Below are positions 33,788 to 43,346 of a stretch of DNA of 64,000 nt, one piece after another (position 1 is the stretch's first letter; every line of letters starts with the position of its first letter). Made by a program: the position numbers and the translations under genes. The DNA is from Pseudomonas sp. ANT_J12 (GTDB taxonomy: Bacteria > Pseudomonadota > Gammaproteobacteria > Pseudomonadales > Pseudomonadaceae): assembly GCF_008370045.1 (NCBI RefSeq), contig NZ_VOBN01000010.1, forward strand, positions 124,001 through 188,000. Reading direction: 5' to 3'. The notes beneath the pieces were generated by a model. The model saw nothing but the letters and a program-made list of their open reading frames with translations, ran no database searches and was not told the DNA's origin.

Positions 33788-34705
33788 ATGCGTCGACTTG
33801 CCCGCCCCAAACCCCTGATTCTGATCCTGTCGGTGATTGCGCTGATCGTGCTGGTCGCGGTCGGCCAGTACCTGCGTCTGTTCGAGCGCGCCTGGTTCAA
33901 TGTGCACACGCTCTGGCAGCCGATGAATGCCGAGGCCATTGGCCTGGATCAGTATCGGGTCGAGATCGAGGCGCAAGTGATCGAAGGGCTGGACGATGAC
34001 GTCTCGGCGCTGACCTACGATCCGGTGCGCCACAGCCTGTTCACGGTGACCAACAAAAACGCCGAGCTGATCGAGCTGTCCCTGGACGGCAAGATCCTGC
34101 GGCGTATCGCGCTGATTGGTTTTGGCGACCCGGAGGCGGTGGAGTTCATCAGCGCCGACACCTACGTGGTCACCGACGAACGCCAGCAGCGCCTGATCAA
34201 GATTCACCTGGAGAAAGACACCACGTTCCTCGACGCCGCGGACGCCGAGCAGATGACGCTTGGTGTGCACATGAGCGGCAACAAGGGTTTCGAAGGGTTG
34301 GCGTATGACTCGGTGGGCAAGCGCCTGTTTGTCGCCAAGGAACGCGACCCGATGCTGATCTACGAAGTGCAGGGCTTCCCGCATTACAACCCGGAGAAGT
34401 CCTACGCCGTGCACGTGGTCAACAACCCCAAACGCGATGCCGGGATGTTCGTGCGCGACCTGTCGAGCCTGCAATACGACGAACGCAGCGGCCACTTGAT
34501 GGCGCTGTCCGATGAATCGCGGCTGATTATCGAGCTGGATGTGGATGGGCGACCGTTGAGCACGATGTCATTAAATAGCGGGCGTCAGGGCCTGAAAAAG
34601 ACCGTGCCGCAAGCGGAAGGCATCGCCATGGACGATGAAGGCACCTTGTACCTGGTCAGCGAACCAAACCTGTTCTACACCTTCAAAAAACCTGCACAGC
34701 CCTGA
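33788..34705 (+). CDS. SdiA-regulated (YjiK-like) membrane-anchored protein, copy 2
   Basis: This 305-residue paralogue of the preceding gene has membrane anchor PLILILSVIALIVLVAVGQYL. Matching propeller segments are LTYDPVRHSLFTVTNKNAELIELSLDGKILRRIALIGFG and GTLYLVSEPNLFYTFKK. The two share layout along their whole length, pointing to tandem duplication followed by divergence. Function unknown; a role sensing or binding periplasmic ligands is only a guess. Confidence 0.8.
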   Translation: MRRLARPKPLILILSVIALIVLVAVGQYLRLFERAWFNVHTLWQPMNAEAIGLDQYRVEIEAQVIEGLDDDVSALTYDPVRHSLFTVTNKNAELIELSLDGKILRRIALIGFGDPEAVEFISADTYVVTDERQQRLIKIHLEKDTTFLDAADAEQMTLGVHMSGNKGFEGLAYDSVGKRLFVAKERDPMLIYEVQGFPHYNPEKSYAVHVVNNPKRDAGMFVRDLSSLQYDERSGHLMALSDESRLIIELDVDGRPLSTMSLNSGRQGLKKTVPQAEGIAMDDEGTLYLVSEPNLFYTFKKPAQP

Positions 34706-34721
34706 CAGTCACCACAATCCC

Positions 34722-34816
34722 CTGTAGGAGCGAAGCTTGCTCGCGAAGGGGCCATAACAGTCGACTGAGATATTGAATGTTACGGCCTCTTCGCGAGCAA
34801 GCTTCGCTCCTGCAGG
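34722..34816. repeat. REPIN-like inverted repeat, family B variant
   Basis: Inverted CTGTAGGAGCGAAGCTTGCTC units, a sequence variant of family B, lie at the convergent end of the SdiA-regulated gene and rpiA. Confidence 0.8.
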
Positions 34817-34824
34817 GTAACGCG

Positions 34825-35496
34825 TCAGGCCTTGAGGGTTTTTACGCCTTCAGGGGTACCCAACAACAGCAAATCCGCCGGACGCGCCGCGAACAGGCCA
34901 TTGGTAACCACGCCGACGATCGCATTGATCTGCGTCTCCAGCTCCACCGGGTTGGTGATCTGCATGTTGAACACGTCGAGGATGATGTTGCCGTTGTCGG
35001 TCAGCACGCCTTCGCGGTAAACCGGGTCGCCGCCCAGTTTCACCAGCTCGCGGGCCACGTGGCTGCGGGCCATCGGGATGACTTCCACCGGCAGCGGGAA
35101 CGCGCCGAGCACCGGCACCAGTTTGCTGCCATCGGCGATGCAGATGAAGGTCTTGGCCACGGCCGCAACGATCTTCTCGCGGGTCAGGGCGGCACCGCCG
35201 CCCTTGATCAGGTTCAGGTGCTCGTCGCTTTCGTCGGCACCGTCGACGTAGAACTCCAGGTCGCTGACCGTATTCAGCTCATACACCGGAATACCGTGGC
35301 CCTTGAGGCGCGCGGCGGTGGCTTCGGAGCTGGCGACCGCGCCATCGAACGCACCCTTGTGCTTGGCCAGTGCATCGATGAAGCAGTTGGCGGTGGAGCC
35401 GGTGCCGACACCGACGACGCTCTTGTCGTCGAGTTTCGGGAGGATGAAGTCGACGGCGGCCTGGGCCACTGCCTGTTTGAGTTGATCCTGGGTCAT
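34825..35496 (-). CDS. rpiA: Ribose-5-phosphate isomerase A
   Basis: This 223-residue cytoplasmic isomerase interconverts ribose 5-phosphate and ribulose 5-phosphate in the pentose phosphate pathway. Blocks VGVGTGSTANCFIDAL, DGADESDEHLNLIKGGGAALTREKIVA and FPLPVEVIPMA are diagnostic, including the catalytic D and E/K residues. The length is typical. It diverges from ilvA across 301 bases. Confidence 0.96.
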   Translation of the reverse strand: MTQDQLKQAVAQAAVDFILPKLDDKSVVGVGTGSTANCFIDALAKHKGAFDGAVASSEATAARLKGHGIPVYELNTVSDLEFYVDGADESDEHLNLIKGGGAALTREKIVAAVAKTFICIADGSKLVPVLGAFPLPVEVIPMARSHVARELVKLGGDPVYREGVLTDNGNIILDVFNMQITNPVELETQINAIVGVVTNGLFAARPADLLLLGTPEGVKTLKA

Positions 35497-35797
35497 GCGG
35501 GCTCCGAAGCGGGCAAGGGGAGAACGGAAAGGCCGGCATTATAGGCTTCGGGGCGGGGAAGGTCATTGGCCGATTGGCAGGCCGCGACGGTTACCTGTAG
35601 GAGCGAGGCTTGCCCGCGAAGAGGCCGTCACATCCAGCATAAATGTTGGCAGTAAGATCGCTTTCGCGGGCAAGCCTCGCTCCTACAGGTCCGAGATCCG
35701 TTCAGGAGAGGTAAAACCACCCGTTTAGTGTGGTCGCTCAGGCGAAAGCCGGGTTAGACTCCTTGGCCCTGCCCAACCCGCTCAGTGATGCTTTCCG
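35497..35797. other. Divergent rpiA-ilvA intergenic region with family B repeat
   Basis: This 301-base gap contains a family B inverted repeat at 35595-35689. The rpiA promoter should lie within 35497-35594 and the ilvA promoter within 35690-35797. I could not fix promoter boxes and see no gene. Confidence 0.5.
35595..35689. repeat. REPIN-like inverted repeat, family B
   Basis: An inverted pair of CTGTAGGAGCGAGGCTTGCC units encloses an AT-richer centre, between the rpiA and ilvA promoters. It is one of the few family B pairs here placed in a divergent rather than a downstream gap. Confidence 0.8.
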
Positions 35798-37312
35798 ATG
35801 CTCGAACAGTACGTCAAGAAGATCCTCACCTCGCGCGTTTATGACGTTGCCGTAGAAACCCCATTGCAGACTGCTCGCCAGCTCTCCGAGCGGCTGGGCA
35901 ATAATATTTGGCTCAAGCGCGAAGACTTGCAGCCCGTGTTCTCGTTCAAGATTCGCGGCGCTTACAACAAGCTGACGCAGCTGAGCGATGAAGAACGTGC
36001 GCGCGGCGTGGTTACCGCATCGGCGGGCAACCATGCTCAAGGCCTGGCCCTGGCGGCCAAGGTGTTGGGCGTGAAAGCCACCATCGTGATGCCCAAGACC
36101 ACCCCGGAAATCAAAGTCGAAGGCGTGCGTTCCCGTGGCGGCAAAGTGGTGTTGCACGGCGATTCGTTCCCGGAAGCCCTGGCCTACTCGCTGAAACTGG
36201 TCGACGAAAAAGGCTACGTCTACATCCACCCCTACGACGATCCCCACACCATTGCCGGGCAGGGCACAGTGGCGATGGAGATTCTGCGCCAGCACCCGGG
36301 CCGTCTCGACGCGATTTTCGTCCCGGTGGGCGGCGGCGGCCTGATCGCCGGCATTGCGGCTTATGTGAAATACCTGCGTCCGGAAATCAAGATCATCGGC
36401 GTCGAACCGGACGACTCCAACTGCCTGCAAGCCGCCATGGCCGCTGGCGAACGGGTGATTCTGCCGACCGTGGGCATCTTCGCCGACGGCGTGGCCGTGG
36501 CGCAGATTGGCCAGCACACCTTTGATATCTGCAAACACTATGTCGATGAAGTGATCACCGTCAGCACCGATGAAATCTGCGCGGCGATCAAGGACATCTA
36601 CGACGATACCCGCTCGATCACCGAACCTGCCGGCGCCCTGGGCGTGGCCGGGATCAAGAAGTACGTCGAGCAACGCGGCGTCACCGGGCACACGTTCGTG
36701 GCCATCGACTCCGGCGCCAACGTCAACTTCGACCGCCTGCGCCACGTTGCCGAGCGCGCCGAGCTGGGCGAGGGCCGCGAAGCCATCATCGCCGTGACCA
36801 TCCCCGAGAAACCGGGCAGCTTCAAGGCCTTCTGCGAAGCCGTCGGCAAACGCCAGATCACCGAATTCAACTACCGCTACAACACCGGCAGCGAAGCGCA
36901 CATCTTCGTTGGCGTACAGACGCACCCGGACACCGATCCGCGCAGCGCGTTGATCACCAGCCTGAGCGAACAGGGCTTCCCGGTGTTGGACCTGACCGAC
37001 AACGAACTGGCCAAGCTGCACATCCGCCATATGGTCGGTGGTCGTGCGGCCCAGGTTGTCGATGAAGTGGTGCTGCGCTTTGAGTTCCCGGAACGTCCGG
37101 GAGCGCTGTTCAACTTCCTCAACAAACTCGGCGGGCGCTGGAACATCTCGATGTTCCACTACCGCAACCACGGCGCGGCGGATGGCCGGGTAGTCGCCGG
37201 CCTGCAAGTGCCCCACGACGAACGTCATCTGGTGCCCGCAGCGCTGGAAGAAATCGGCTACCCGTACTGGGATGAAAGCGACAACCCGGCCTACAAACTG
37301 TTTCTCGGCTGA
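35798..37312 (+). CDS. ilvA: Threonine deaminase (threonine ammonia-lyase, biosynthetic) IlvA
   Basis: This 504-residue PLP enzyme converts threonine to 2-oxobutyrate, opening isoleucine synthesis. The catalytic domain (about 1-320) has the PLP lysine in FSFKIRGAYNK and glycine loop VPVGGGGLIAGIA. Two ACT-like regulatory domains follow (about 325-504; IPEKPGSFKAFCEAVG and FPERPGALFNFLNKLG), which mark the long biosynthetic type inhibited by isoleucine. The window also carries ilvD of the same pathway. Confidence 0.95.
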   Translation: MLEQYVKKILTSRVYDVAVETPLQTARQLSERLGNNIWLKREDLQPVFSFKIRGAYNKLTQLSDEERARGVVTASAGNHAQGLALAAKVLGVKATIVMPKTTPEIKVEGVRSRGGKVVLHGDSFPEALAYSLKLVDEKGYVYIHPYDDPHTIAGQGTVAMEILRQHPGRLDAIFVPVGGGGLIAGIAAYVKYLRPEIKIIGVEPDDSNCLQAAMAAGERVILPTVGIFADGVAVAQIGQHTFDICKHYVDEVITVSTDEICAAIKDIYDDTRSITEPAGALGVAGIKKYVEQRGVTGHTFVAIDSGANVNFDRLRHVAERAELGEGREAIIAVTIPEKPGSFKAFCEAVGKRQITEFNYRYNTGSEAHIFVGVQTHPDTDPRSALITSLSEQGFPVLDLTDNELAKLHIRHMVGGRAAQVVDEVVLRFEFPERPGALFNFLNKLGGRWNISMFHYRNHGAADGRVVAGLQVPHDERHLVPAALEEIGYPYWDESDNPAYKLFLG

Positions 37313-37351
37313 GCGGCTACGCTGATGGGCACGTCATAAGGAAATCGAACC

Positions 37352-37777
37352 ATGGAAACATTAACCGCCCTCAAAGTGGCGCATGTGGTGGCGACGGTGT
37401 TGCTGCTGGCCAGCGCATTGGGCCTGGCGATCTGGGTCGGGCTTGCGCGGCGTAAGGGTGATGCCACGGCGGGCAGTCGCACGCTGCAACGGCCACGGGT
37501 GTTCGTCTGGCTGCTGATGGGCCTGGCCTTGCTGAGTATGCCGTTCACCGGTTGGTGGATGGTGCATCTGGTGGGCTGGCCGCTGGGGCAGACCTGGATT
37601 CTGGCGTCGAGCGTGCTTTACACCGTGGCGGCGCTGGCGTGGTTCTGGCTGCTGGTGCGGCTGAACAAGCTGCGCAAGGCGCCGGGTGGCGTGGGGAAAT
37701 TTACCTTTGCCTTGGCGTTGTTCAGTTTTGTCTGCTTGATCGCGATTGCGGGTTTGATGGGCGCGAAACCGGTTTAA
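37352..37777 (+). CDS. DUF2269-type integral membrane protein
   Basis: This 141-residue protein has four hydrophobic segments (about 8-28, 52-75, 82-103 and 116-136) with little soluble part. It matches DUF2269-like small membrane proteins in layout, including the H in LKVAHVVATVLLL. Function unknown. It follows ilvA by 39 bases and may be read from the same transcript. Confidence 0.75.
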   Translation: METLTALKVAHVVATVLLLASALGLAIWVGLARRKGDATAGSRTLQRPRVFVWLLMGLALLSMPFTGWWMVHLVGWPLGQTWILASSVLYTVAALAWFWLLVRLNKLRKAPGGVGKFTFALALFSFVCLIAIAGLMGAKPV

Positions 37778-37879
37778 GGCGCTGGACCGCGTCGAGCCAT
37801 TCGCGGACAAGTCGAATCGTCGCACCGCTCGCTCCTGCGGTTTATGCGCCGTGTCCATTTCCGGCGCGCAACACAAATC

Positions 37880-37904
37880 CTGTAGGAGCGAGGCCGCGAA
37901 GGCG
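37880..37904. repeat. Half element of repeat family B (degenerate)
   Basis: One CTGTAGGAGCGAGGCCGCGAAGG-like unit lies at the convergent gap before the HAD phosphatase gene. Confidence 0.55.
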
Positions 37905-37907
37905 ATA

Positions 37908-38564
37908 TCAGTCGCGCAGAGTCATCACCGGCCAACCGCGCTTCTCGGCTTCGGCACGCAGATTCGGATCAGGGTCCACCGCGACCGGATGCGTCACCTG
38001 CTCCAGCAACGGCAAATCATTCATCGAGTCGCTATAGAAATAGCTGTCTTCCAGCGAATGCCCGGTCTCTTCCAGCCAGCGACTCAAGCGCGTGACCTTG
38101 CCTTCACGGAAGCACGGAATGTCGGTGCTGCGCCCGGTGTAGCGGCCTTCGATCATTTCGCACTCGGTGGCGATCAGGGTGTCGACGCCCAGGCGCCGGG
38201 CAATCGGCCCGGTAACGAAGCGGTTGGTGGCAGTGATGATCACCAGTTTGTCGCCGGCTTCGCGGTGCTTGGCCAGCAGGGCCAGGGCCTTGGGCAACAC
38301 GATCGGTTCGATGCAGTCGCGCATGTAGTCCAGATGCCATTGATCCAGGGTGGCCATCTCGGTGCGGCCGAGGATTTCCAGGCAAAAGTTCAGGTACTCG
38401 GCGTTATCCAGCTTGCCCGCGAGGTAATCCTGATAGAACTCGTCGTTGCGTGTCTTGTACGTCACGGCATCGAGAAAGCCGCGTTCGCACAGGTAATCGC
38501 CCCAGGCGTGGTCGCTGTCGCCGCCCAAAAGCGTGTTGTCCAAGTCGAATAAAGCCAGGCGCAT
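37908..38564 (-). CDS. HAD-superfamily phosphatase (subfamily IB, SerB-like)
   Basis: This 218-residue hydrolase has the nucleophile motif D7-L-D9 (ALFDLDNTLLGGDSD), motif II IITATNRFV, and motif III/IV YSDSMNDLPLLEQV. It resembles phosphoserine phosphatase-like IB enzymes; I recall that the PAO1 orthologue beside rppH has been reported as a histidinol-phosphate phosphatase. The substrate cannot be read here. It diverges from rppH. Confidence 0.85.
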   Translation of the reverse strand: MRLALFDLDNTLLGGDSDHAWGDYLCERGFLDAVTYKTRNDEFYQDYLAGKLDNAEYLNFCLEILGRTEMATLDQWHLDYMRDCIEPIVLPKALALLAKHREAGDKLVIITATNRFVTGPIARRLGVDTLIATECEMIEGRYTGRSTDIPCFREGKVTRLSRWLEETGHSLEDSYFYSDSMNDLPLLEQVTHPVAVDPDPNLRAEAEKRGWPVMTLRD

Positions 38565-38707
38565 TGCAGTTACTCGCTGAAAAGTCTGTAGAAAGGCGCC
38601 CAGAATACGTACTTTTCACAAGAGTGCACATAAGGTGGGCCGGCTCGTTGCTGCCTTCACAACCTTTGTGGAACAATGCGGCGACATGCGTTTGCGAGGT
38701 TGTTGCC

Positions 38708-39187
38708 GTGATCGACCCCGATGGTTTCCGCCCCAATGTCGGGATCATTCTCACGAATGATGCCGGCCAGGTGCTATGGGCTCGCCGTATCAATCAAGAT
38801 GCCTGGCAGTTTCCACAGGGCGGGATCAACCCCCAGGAGACGCCGGAAGACGCCTTGTATCGCGAGTTGAACGAAGAAGTGGGTCTTGAGCGCGAAGATG
38901 TTGAAATTCTCGCCTGCACCCGGGGCTGGTTGCGCTATCGTTTGCCGCAACGTCTGGTCCGTACCCACAGCCAACCGCTGTGCATCGGCCAGAAACAGAA
39001 ATGGTTTCTCCTGCGCCTGATCTCCAACGAGCAGCGGGTGCGGATGGATTTGACCGGTAAACCGGAATTCGATGGCTGGCGCTGGGTCAGTTATTGGTAT
39101 CCGTTGGGCCAGGTGGTGACATTCAAGCGCGAGGTGTATCGACGCGCTCTCAAAGAGCTTGCCCCGCGCCTTTTAACGCGCGACTGA
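38708..39187 (+). CDS. rppH: RNA pyrophosphohydrolase RppH (NudH)
   Basis: This 159-residue Nudix enzyme removes pyrophosphate from 5' ends of mRNA and so triggers decay. The Nudix box lies at about residues 38-60 (GGINPQETPEDALYRELNEEVG). The rest (LPQRLVRTHSQPLCIGQKQKWFLLRL) is highly conserved. It starts with GTG at 38708; this start gives the usual MIDPDGFRPNVGIIL N-terminus and length. It lies 22 bases before ptsP, an arrangement conserved in many gammaproteobacteria. Confidence 0.95.
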   Translation: MIDPDGFRPNVGIILTNDAGQVLWARRINQDAWQFPQGGINPQETPEDALYRELNEEVGLEREDVEILACTRGWLRYRLPQRLVRTHSQPLCIGQKQKWFLLRLISNEQRVRMDLTGKPEFDGWRWVSYWYPLGQVVTFKREVYRRALKELAPRLLTRD

Positions 39188-39209
39188 CGACGGAGTTCGA
39201 CCCCGAGCC

Positions 39210-41489
39210 ATGCTCAATACGCTGCGCAAGATCGTCCAGGAAGTTAACTCCGCCAAGGATCTCAAGGCGGCGTTGGGGATTATTGTGTTGCGCGTCAAAG
39301 AGGCCATGGGCAGCCAGGTCTGCTCGGTCTACCTGCTTGATCCGGAAACCAACCGCTTCGTACTGATGGCCACCGAGGGCTTGAACAAGCGCTCGATCGG
39401 CAAAGTCAGCATGGCGCCCAACGAAGGTCTGGTTGGCCTGGTCGGCACGCGTGAAGAACCCCTGAACCTCGAAAACGCCGCGGATCACCCGCGCTACCGT
39501 TACTTCGCCGAGACCGGTGAAGAACGCTACGCCTCATTCCTCGGGGCGCCGATCATTCACCACCGTCGCGTCGTCGGCGTGTTGGTCATTCAGCAAAAAG
39601 AACGTCGCCAGTTCGATGAAGGTGAAGAAGCCTTCCTCGTGACCATGAGCGCGCAACTGGCGGGCGTTATCGCCCACGCCGAGGCCACCGGTTCGATCCG
39701 TGGCCTGGGCCGCCAGGGCAAAGGCATCCAGGAAGCCAAGTTCGTCGGCGTGCCGGGTTCGCCGGGTGCGGCGGTCGGGACCGCGGTGGTCATGCTGCCA
39801 CCCGCCGACCTGGACGTGGTGCCGGACAAGACCATCACCGACATCAACGCCGAACTCGGGCTGTTCAAGACCGCCATCGAAGGCGTGCGCGCCGACATGC
39901 GCGCCTTGTCCGCCAAGCTCGCGACCCAGCTGCGGCCGGAAGAGCGCGCGCTGTTCGACGTCTACCTGATGATGCTCGACGATGCCTCCCTGGGCAGCGA
40001 AATCACCACGGTGATCAAGACCGGCCAGTGGGCCCAGGGCGCGTTGCGCCAGGTGGTCACCGAGCACGTCAACCGTTTCGAATTGATGGACGACGCCTAC
40101 CTGCGTGAGCGCGCCTCCGACGTCAAGGACCTGGGCCGGCGCTTGCTGGCTTACTTGCAGGAAGAGCGTCAGCAGACCCTGGTCTACCCCGACAACACCA
40201 TTCTGATCAGCGAAGAACTGACGCCGGCGATGCTCGGCGAGGTGCCGGAAGGCAAGCTGGTGGGTTTGGTGTCGGTACTCGGCTCCGGTAACTCCCACGT
40301 TGCAATCCTGGCCCGTGCCATGGGTATCCCGACGGTGATGGGCCTGGTCGATCTGCCGTATTCCAAGGTCGACGGCATCCAGATGATCGTCGACGGCTAC
40401 CACGGCGAGGTTTACACCAACCCGAGTGACGTACTGCGCAAGCAGTTCGCCGAAGTGGTCGAGGAAGAGAAACAACTGTCCCTGGGGCTGGATAAGCTGC
40501 GGGACTTGCCGTGCGTGACCCTCGATGGCCACCGCATGCCGCTGTGGGTCAACACCGGCCTGCTGGCGGACGTGGCGCGGGCGCAGAAGCGTGGCGCCGA
40601 AGGCGTTGGCCTGTACCGCACCGAAGTGCCGTTCATGATCAACCAGCGCTTCCCGAGCGAAAAAGAGCAGCTGGCGATCTATCGCGAGCAGCTCGCCGCG
40701 TTTCACCCGCAACCGGTGACCATGCGCAGCCTGGACATCGGCGGCGACAAGTCGCTGTCGTACTTCCCGATCAAGGAAGACAACCCGTTCCTCGGCTGGC
40801 GCGGCATTCGCGTCACCCTCGACCACCCGGAAATCTTCCTGGTCCAGACCCGCGCCATGCTCAAGGCCAGCGAAGGCTTGAACAACCTGCGGATCCTGCT
40901 GCCGATGATCTCCGGCATCCACGAACTCGAAGAAGCCCTGCACCTGATCCATCGGGCCTGGGGCGAAGTCCGTGACGAAGGCACTGACGTGCCGATGCCG
41001 CCGATTGGGGTGATGATCGAGATTCCGGCGGCGGTGTACCAGACCAAGGAACTGGCGCGGATGGTGGACTTCCTGTCGGTCGGCTCCAACGACCTGACTC
41101 AGTACCTGCTGGCCGTGGACCGCAACAACCCACGGGTGGCCGACCTTTACGACTACCTGCACCCGGCGGTGCTGCAAGCCCTGCAGAACGTCGTGCGTGA
41201 CGCCCATGCCGAAGGCAAGCCAGTGAGTATCTGCGGCGAGATGGCCGGCGACCCGGCAGCGGCGGTGCTGTTGATGGCGATGGGCTTCGACAGCCTGTCG
41301 ATGAACGCCACCAACTTGCCGAAAGTGAAGTGGATGCTGCGTCAGATCAACCTGAGCAAGGCCAAGGAATTACTGGCGGAGTTGATGACCATCGACAACC
41401 CGCAAGTTATCCACAGCTCGCTGCAATTGGCGCTGAAGAACCTTGGGTTGGCGCGGATGATCAATCCGGCTTCGGTCAAGACGCTTTAA
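39210..41489 (+). CDS. ptsP: Nitrogen-PTS enzyme I, phosphoenolpyruvate-protein phosphotransferase PtsP
   Basis: This 759-residue regulatory enzyme I passes phosphate from PEP to NPr. An N-terminal GAF domain (residues about 1-150, LRKIVQEVNSAKDLKAALGIIV) precedes the phosphohistidine domain, with active His363 in GSGNSHVAILARAMGIP. The PEP-binding TIM barrel then has MRSLDIGGDKSLSYF, VGSNDLTQYLLAVDR and catalytic cysteine VSICGEMAGDP. The length is typical of PtsP. It links nitrogen and carbon status to metabolism and, in Pseudomonas, to virulence and antibiotic tolerance. Confidence 0.95.
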   Translation: MLNTLRKIVQEVNSAKDLKAALGIIVLRVKEAMGSQVCSVYLLDPETNRFVLMATEGLNKRSIGKVSMAPNEGLVGLVGTREEPLNLENAADHPRYRYFAETGEERYASFLGAPIIHHRRVVGVLVIQQKERRQFDEGEEAFLVTMSAQLAGVIAHAEATGSIRGLGRQGKGIQEAKFVGVPGSPGAAVGTAVVMLPPADLDVVPDKTITDINAELGLFKTAIEGVRADMRALSAKLATQLRPEERALFDVYLMMLDDASLGSEITTVIKTGQWAQGALRQVVTEHVNRFELMDDAYLRERASDVKDLGRRLLAYLQEERQQTLVYPDNTILISEELTPAMLGEVPEGKLVGLVSVLGSGNSHVAILARAMGIPTVMGLVDLPYSKVDGIQMIVDGYHGEVYTNPSDVLRKQFAEVVEEEKQLSLGLDKLRDLPCVTLDGHRMPLWVNTGLLADVARAQKRGAEGVGLYRTEVPFMINQRFPSEKEQLAIYREQLAAFHPQPVTMRSLDIGGDKSLSYFPIKEDNPFLGWRGIRVTLDHPEIFLVQTRAMLKASEGLNNLRILLPMISGIHELEEALHLIHRAWGEVRDEGTDVPMPPIGVMIEIPAAVYQTKELARMVDFLSVGSNDLTQYLLAVDRNNPRVADLYDYLHPAVLQALQNVVRDAHAEGKPVSICGEMAGDPAAAVLLMAMGFDSLSMNATNLPKVKWMLRQINLSKAKELLAELMTIDNPQVIHSSLQLALKNLGLARMINPASVKTL

Positions 41490-41502
41490 AAGGCTGATGG
41501 CC

Positions 41503-41590
41503 CCTTCGCGGGCAAGCCTCGCTCCTACAGGTTTGGTGTTGTTCGCGGATATCGCAAATCACCTGTAGGAGCGAGGCTTGCCCGCGAAGG
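41503..41590. repeat. REPIN-like inverted repeat, family B
   Basis: The inverted pair has its CTACAG ends pointing inwards, the opposite arrangement to the copies at 1382 and 35595. It sits at the convergent end of ptsP and the NRDE gene. Confidence 0.8.
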
Positions 41591-41611
41591 CGTCGGCACA
41601 ATCACCGCAAT

Positions 41612-42358
41612 CTAAACCCTGATCTCCACTTCCCCCAAATGCCCGCCATACGGCCCGAAACTCCTTTCGACCATCACCCGCGTCCCATCCGCCGAAACAA
41701 TCAACGCCGTACTCGCCCGGGTCCCATACGTCGGGCTGGCAATAAACACACTCGACAACAACGTCTCGGTGGCCAATCCAACCCCGGTATCCGGCAGCTC
41801 CGTGAGCGGCGCCGTTGCCGAGTCCGCCAAAATCGCCAGCATCGCCGCAGGTTGCGGATCATCCAGAAGTTCGCTCAATGCAGCCTTGGCCTTGAGCACT
41901 TTCGGCCACGGCGTATCCAGTCCCGCGTTCGACAGCCCATAAACCCCGGGCGCCAGCATCACCGCCTCGGTATCCCAAGCATTGAAGTGCCACAGCTCGT
42001 TGGAATTGCCTATCAGCAGGTTAAACCCCGCGTATTCCGCCGAACGGGCGACAACGTCGCTTAAATAGTCATCAATCGACCTCTCGCCGCTGAGAAATCC
42101 TGCGACCAGTTCACCCCGTGATTTCGGTGACGCTGGTTGATCGGGTTTGCGGATATTGGTCAGCGCGGCAAAGCGCCCATTGGCACCGATACCGAGCCAG
42201 GTACCGCCCGCTTCCAGATCCCGACCGGCATGGACATGAGGTGCATCGGCCCATTGCGCCAGGGGCTGGGTGGGCCGTGCATAGAATTCGTCGCGGTTGG
42301 CCGCCACGATCAGCGGCTGGGCGTGGCCCGGTCGCCAAGCGAAAACAATCAGGCACAT
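41612..42358 (-). CDS. NRDE family protein (TANGO2-like, Ntn-type N-terminus)
   Basis: This 248-residue protein starts MCLIVFAWRPGHAQPLIVAANRDEFYARPTQPL, with the N-R-D-E motif that names the family and a cysteine at position 2 that may become an Ntn-type N-terminal residue. Human TANGO2 is a relative, linked to metabolic disease and haem/lipid handling. The bacterial role is not settled. It diverges from the TSUP permease gene. Confidence 0.85.
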   Translation of the reverse strand: MCLIVFAWRPGHAQPLIVAANRDEFYARPTQPLAQWADAPHVHAGRDLEAGGTWLGIGANGRFAALTNIRKPDQPASPKSRGELVAGFLSGERSIDDYLSDVVARSAEYAGFNLLIGNSNELWHFNAWDTEAVMLAPGVYGLSNAGLDTPWPKVLKAKAALSELLDDPQPAAMLAILADSATAPLTELPDTGVGLATETLLSSVFIASPTYGTRASTALIVSADGTRVMVERSFGPYGGHLGEVEIRV

Positions 42359-42489
42359 AAGGTGGTCCTTGTGTGTTTTTGCTCACTCTACGCAGACATT
42401 GCGCGCGCATCCATCGCCATCCAGTAGAGCTTGAGGCCATGCATCCGTTACCATGCCGCTCCTATTTTCGGGATGCGTGGACTACGGCC

Positions 42490-43272
42490 ATGGAATTTCT
42501 GCTCTACCTGGCGCTGGGCGCCTGTGCAGGCGTGCTGGCCGGGCTGTTTGGCGTCGGCGGCGGGATCATTATCGTCCCGGTGCTGGTCTTCAGCTTCAAG
42601 TTGCAGGGCTTCGATCCGTCGATCCTCACGCACCTGGCCGTCGGCACGTCCCTGGCGACGATCATTTTTACTTCGGTCAATGCAATCCGCGAGCATCACC
42701 GTCGCGGCGCCGTGCGTTGGCCGATCTTCGCCTGGATGACCCTCGGCATTCTGATCGGCGCCGGTTTCGGTGCGCTGACCGCCGAAGCGATCTCCGGCCC
42801 GCATTTGCAGAAGATCATCGGCGTCTTCGCGCTGATTGTCGCCGCGCAGCTCGCTTTGGACTTCAAACCCAAGGCCAGCCGAACGGTGCCGGGCAAAGTC
42901 GGTCTGACCGTGGCCGGCAGTGTGATTGGCTGGGCCTCGGCGATTTTCGGGATTGGCGGCGGGTCGTTGACGGTGCCGTTCCTGACCTGGCGCAGCGTGC
43001 CGATGCAGCAGGCGGTGGCCACGTCATCGGCCTGCGGGCTGCCCATCGCTCTGGCAAGTGCATTAAGTTTCATGATTCTGGGCTGGCACGATCCATTGTT
43101 GCCGGCCCATAGTCTCGGTTTTATTTATTTGCCGGCGCTGCTGGGGATCGCCCTGACCAGCATGTTCTTCGCCCGCTTCGGCGCGCGACTGGCGCACAAT
43201 TTGTCGCCGCGCTTGCTCAAAAGACTGTTCGCCGCTTTGCTGTTGTGCGTCGGCCTGAATTTCCTGCTCTGA
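42490..43272 (+). CDS. TSUP-family (TauE/SafE) membrane permease
   Basis: This 260-residue inner-membrane protein has about eight hydrophobic segments. Two inverted family repeats contain GVGGGIIIVPVL and GIGGGSLTVPFLTW, the hallmark of the TSUP family that exports sulfite, sulfonates or other organic anions. ATG 42490 gives the typical short N-terminus MEFLLYLALGACAGVLAGLFG. Upstream in-frame codons have no ribosome binding site. It precedes lgt by 74 bases, as remembered in PAO1. Confidence 0.85.
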   Translation: MEFLLYLALGACAGVLAGLFGVGGGIIIVPVLVFSFKLQGFDPSILTHLAVGTSLATIIFTSVNAIREHHRRGAVRWPIFAWMTLGILIGAGFGALTAEAISGPHLQKIIGVFALIVAAQLALDFKPKASRTVPGKVGLTVAGSVIGWASAIFGIGGGSLTVPFLTWRSVPMQQAVATSSACGLPIALASALSFMILGWHDPLLPAHSLGFIYLPALLGIALTSMFFARFGARLAHNLSPRLLKRLFAALLLCVGLNFLL

Positions 43273-43346
43273 CAATCCCGGCTTAATCCTGAGGTGGCAA
43301 CGTCCCCCGGGAATTTTGAAGGTTTCAACTCTAACGAGGAGTCGCA

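Noticed and set aside
35595..35689. Family B repeats considered as a CRISPR remnant
   Set aside because: The units are inverted pairs spread singly through the genome, not direct repeats with regular spacers, and no cas gene is present.
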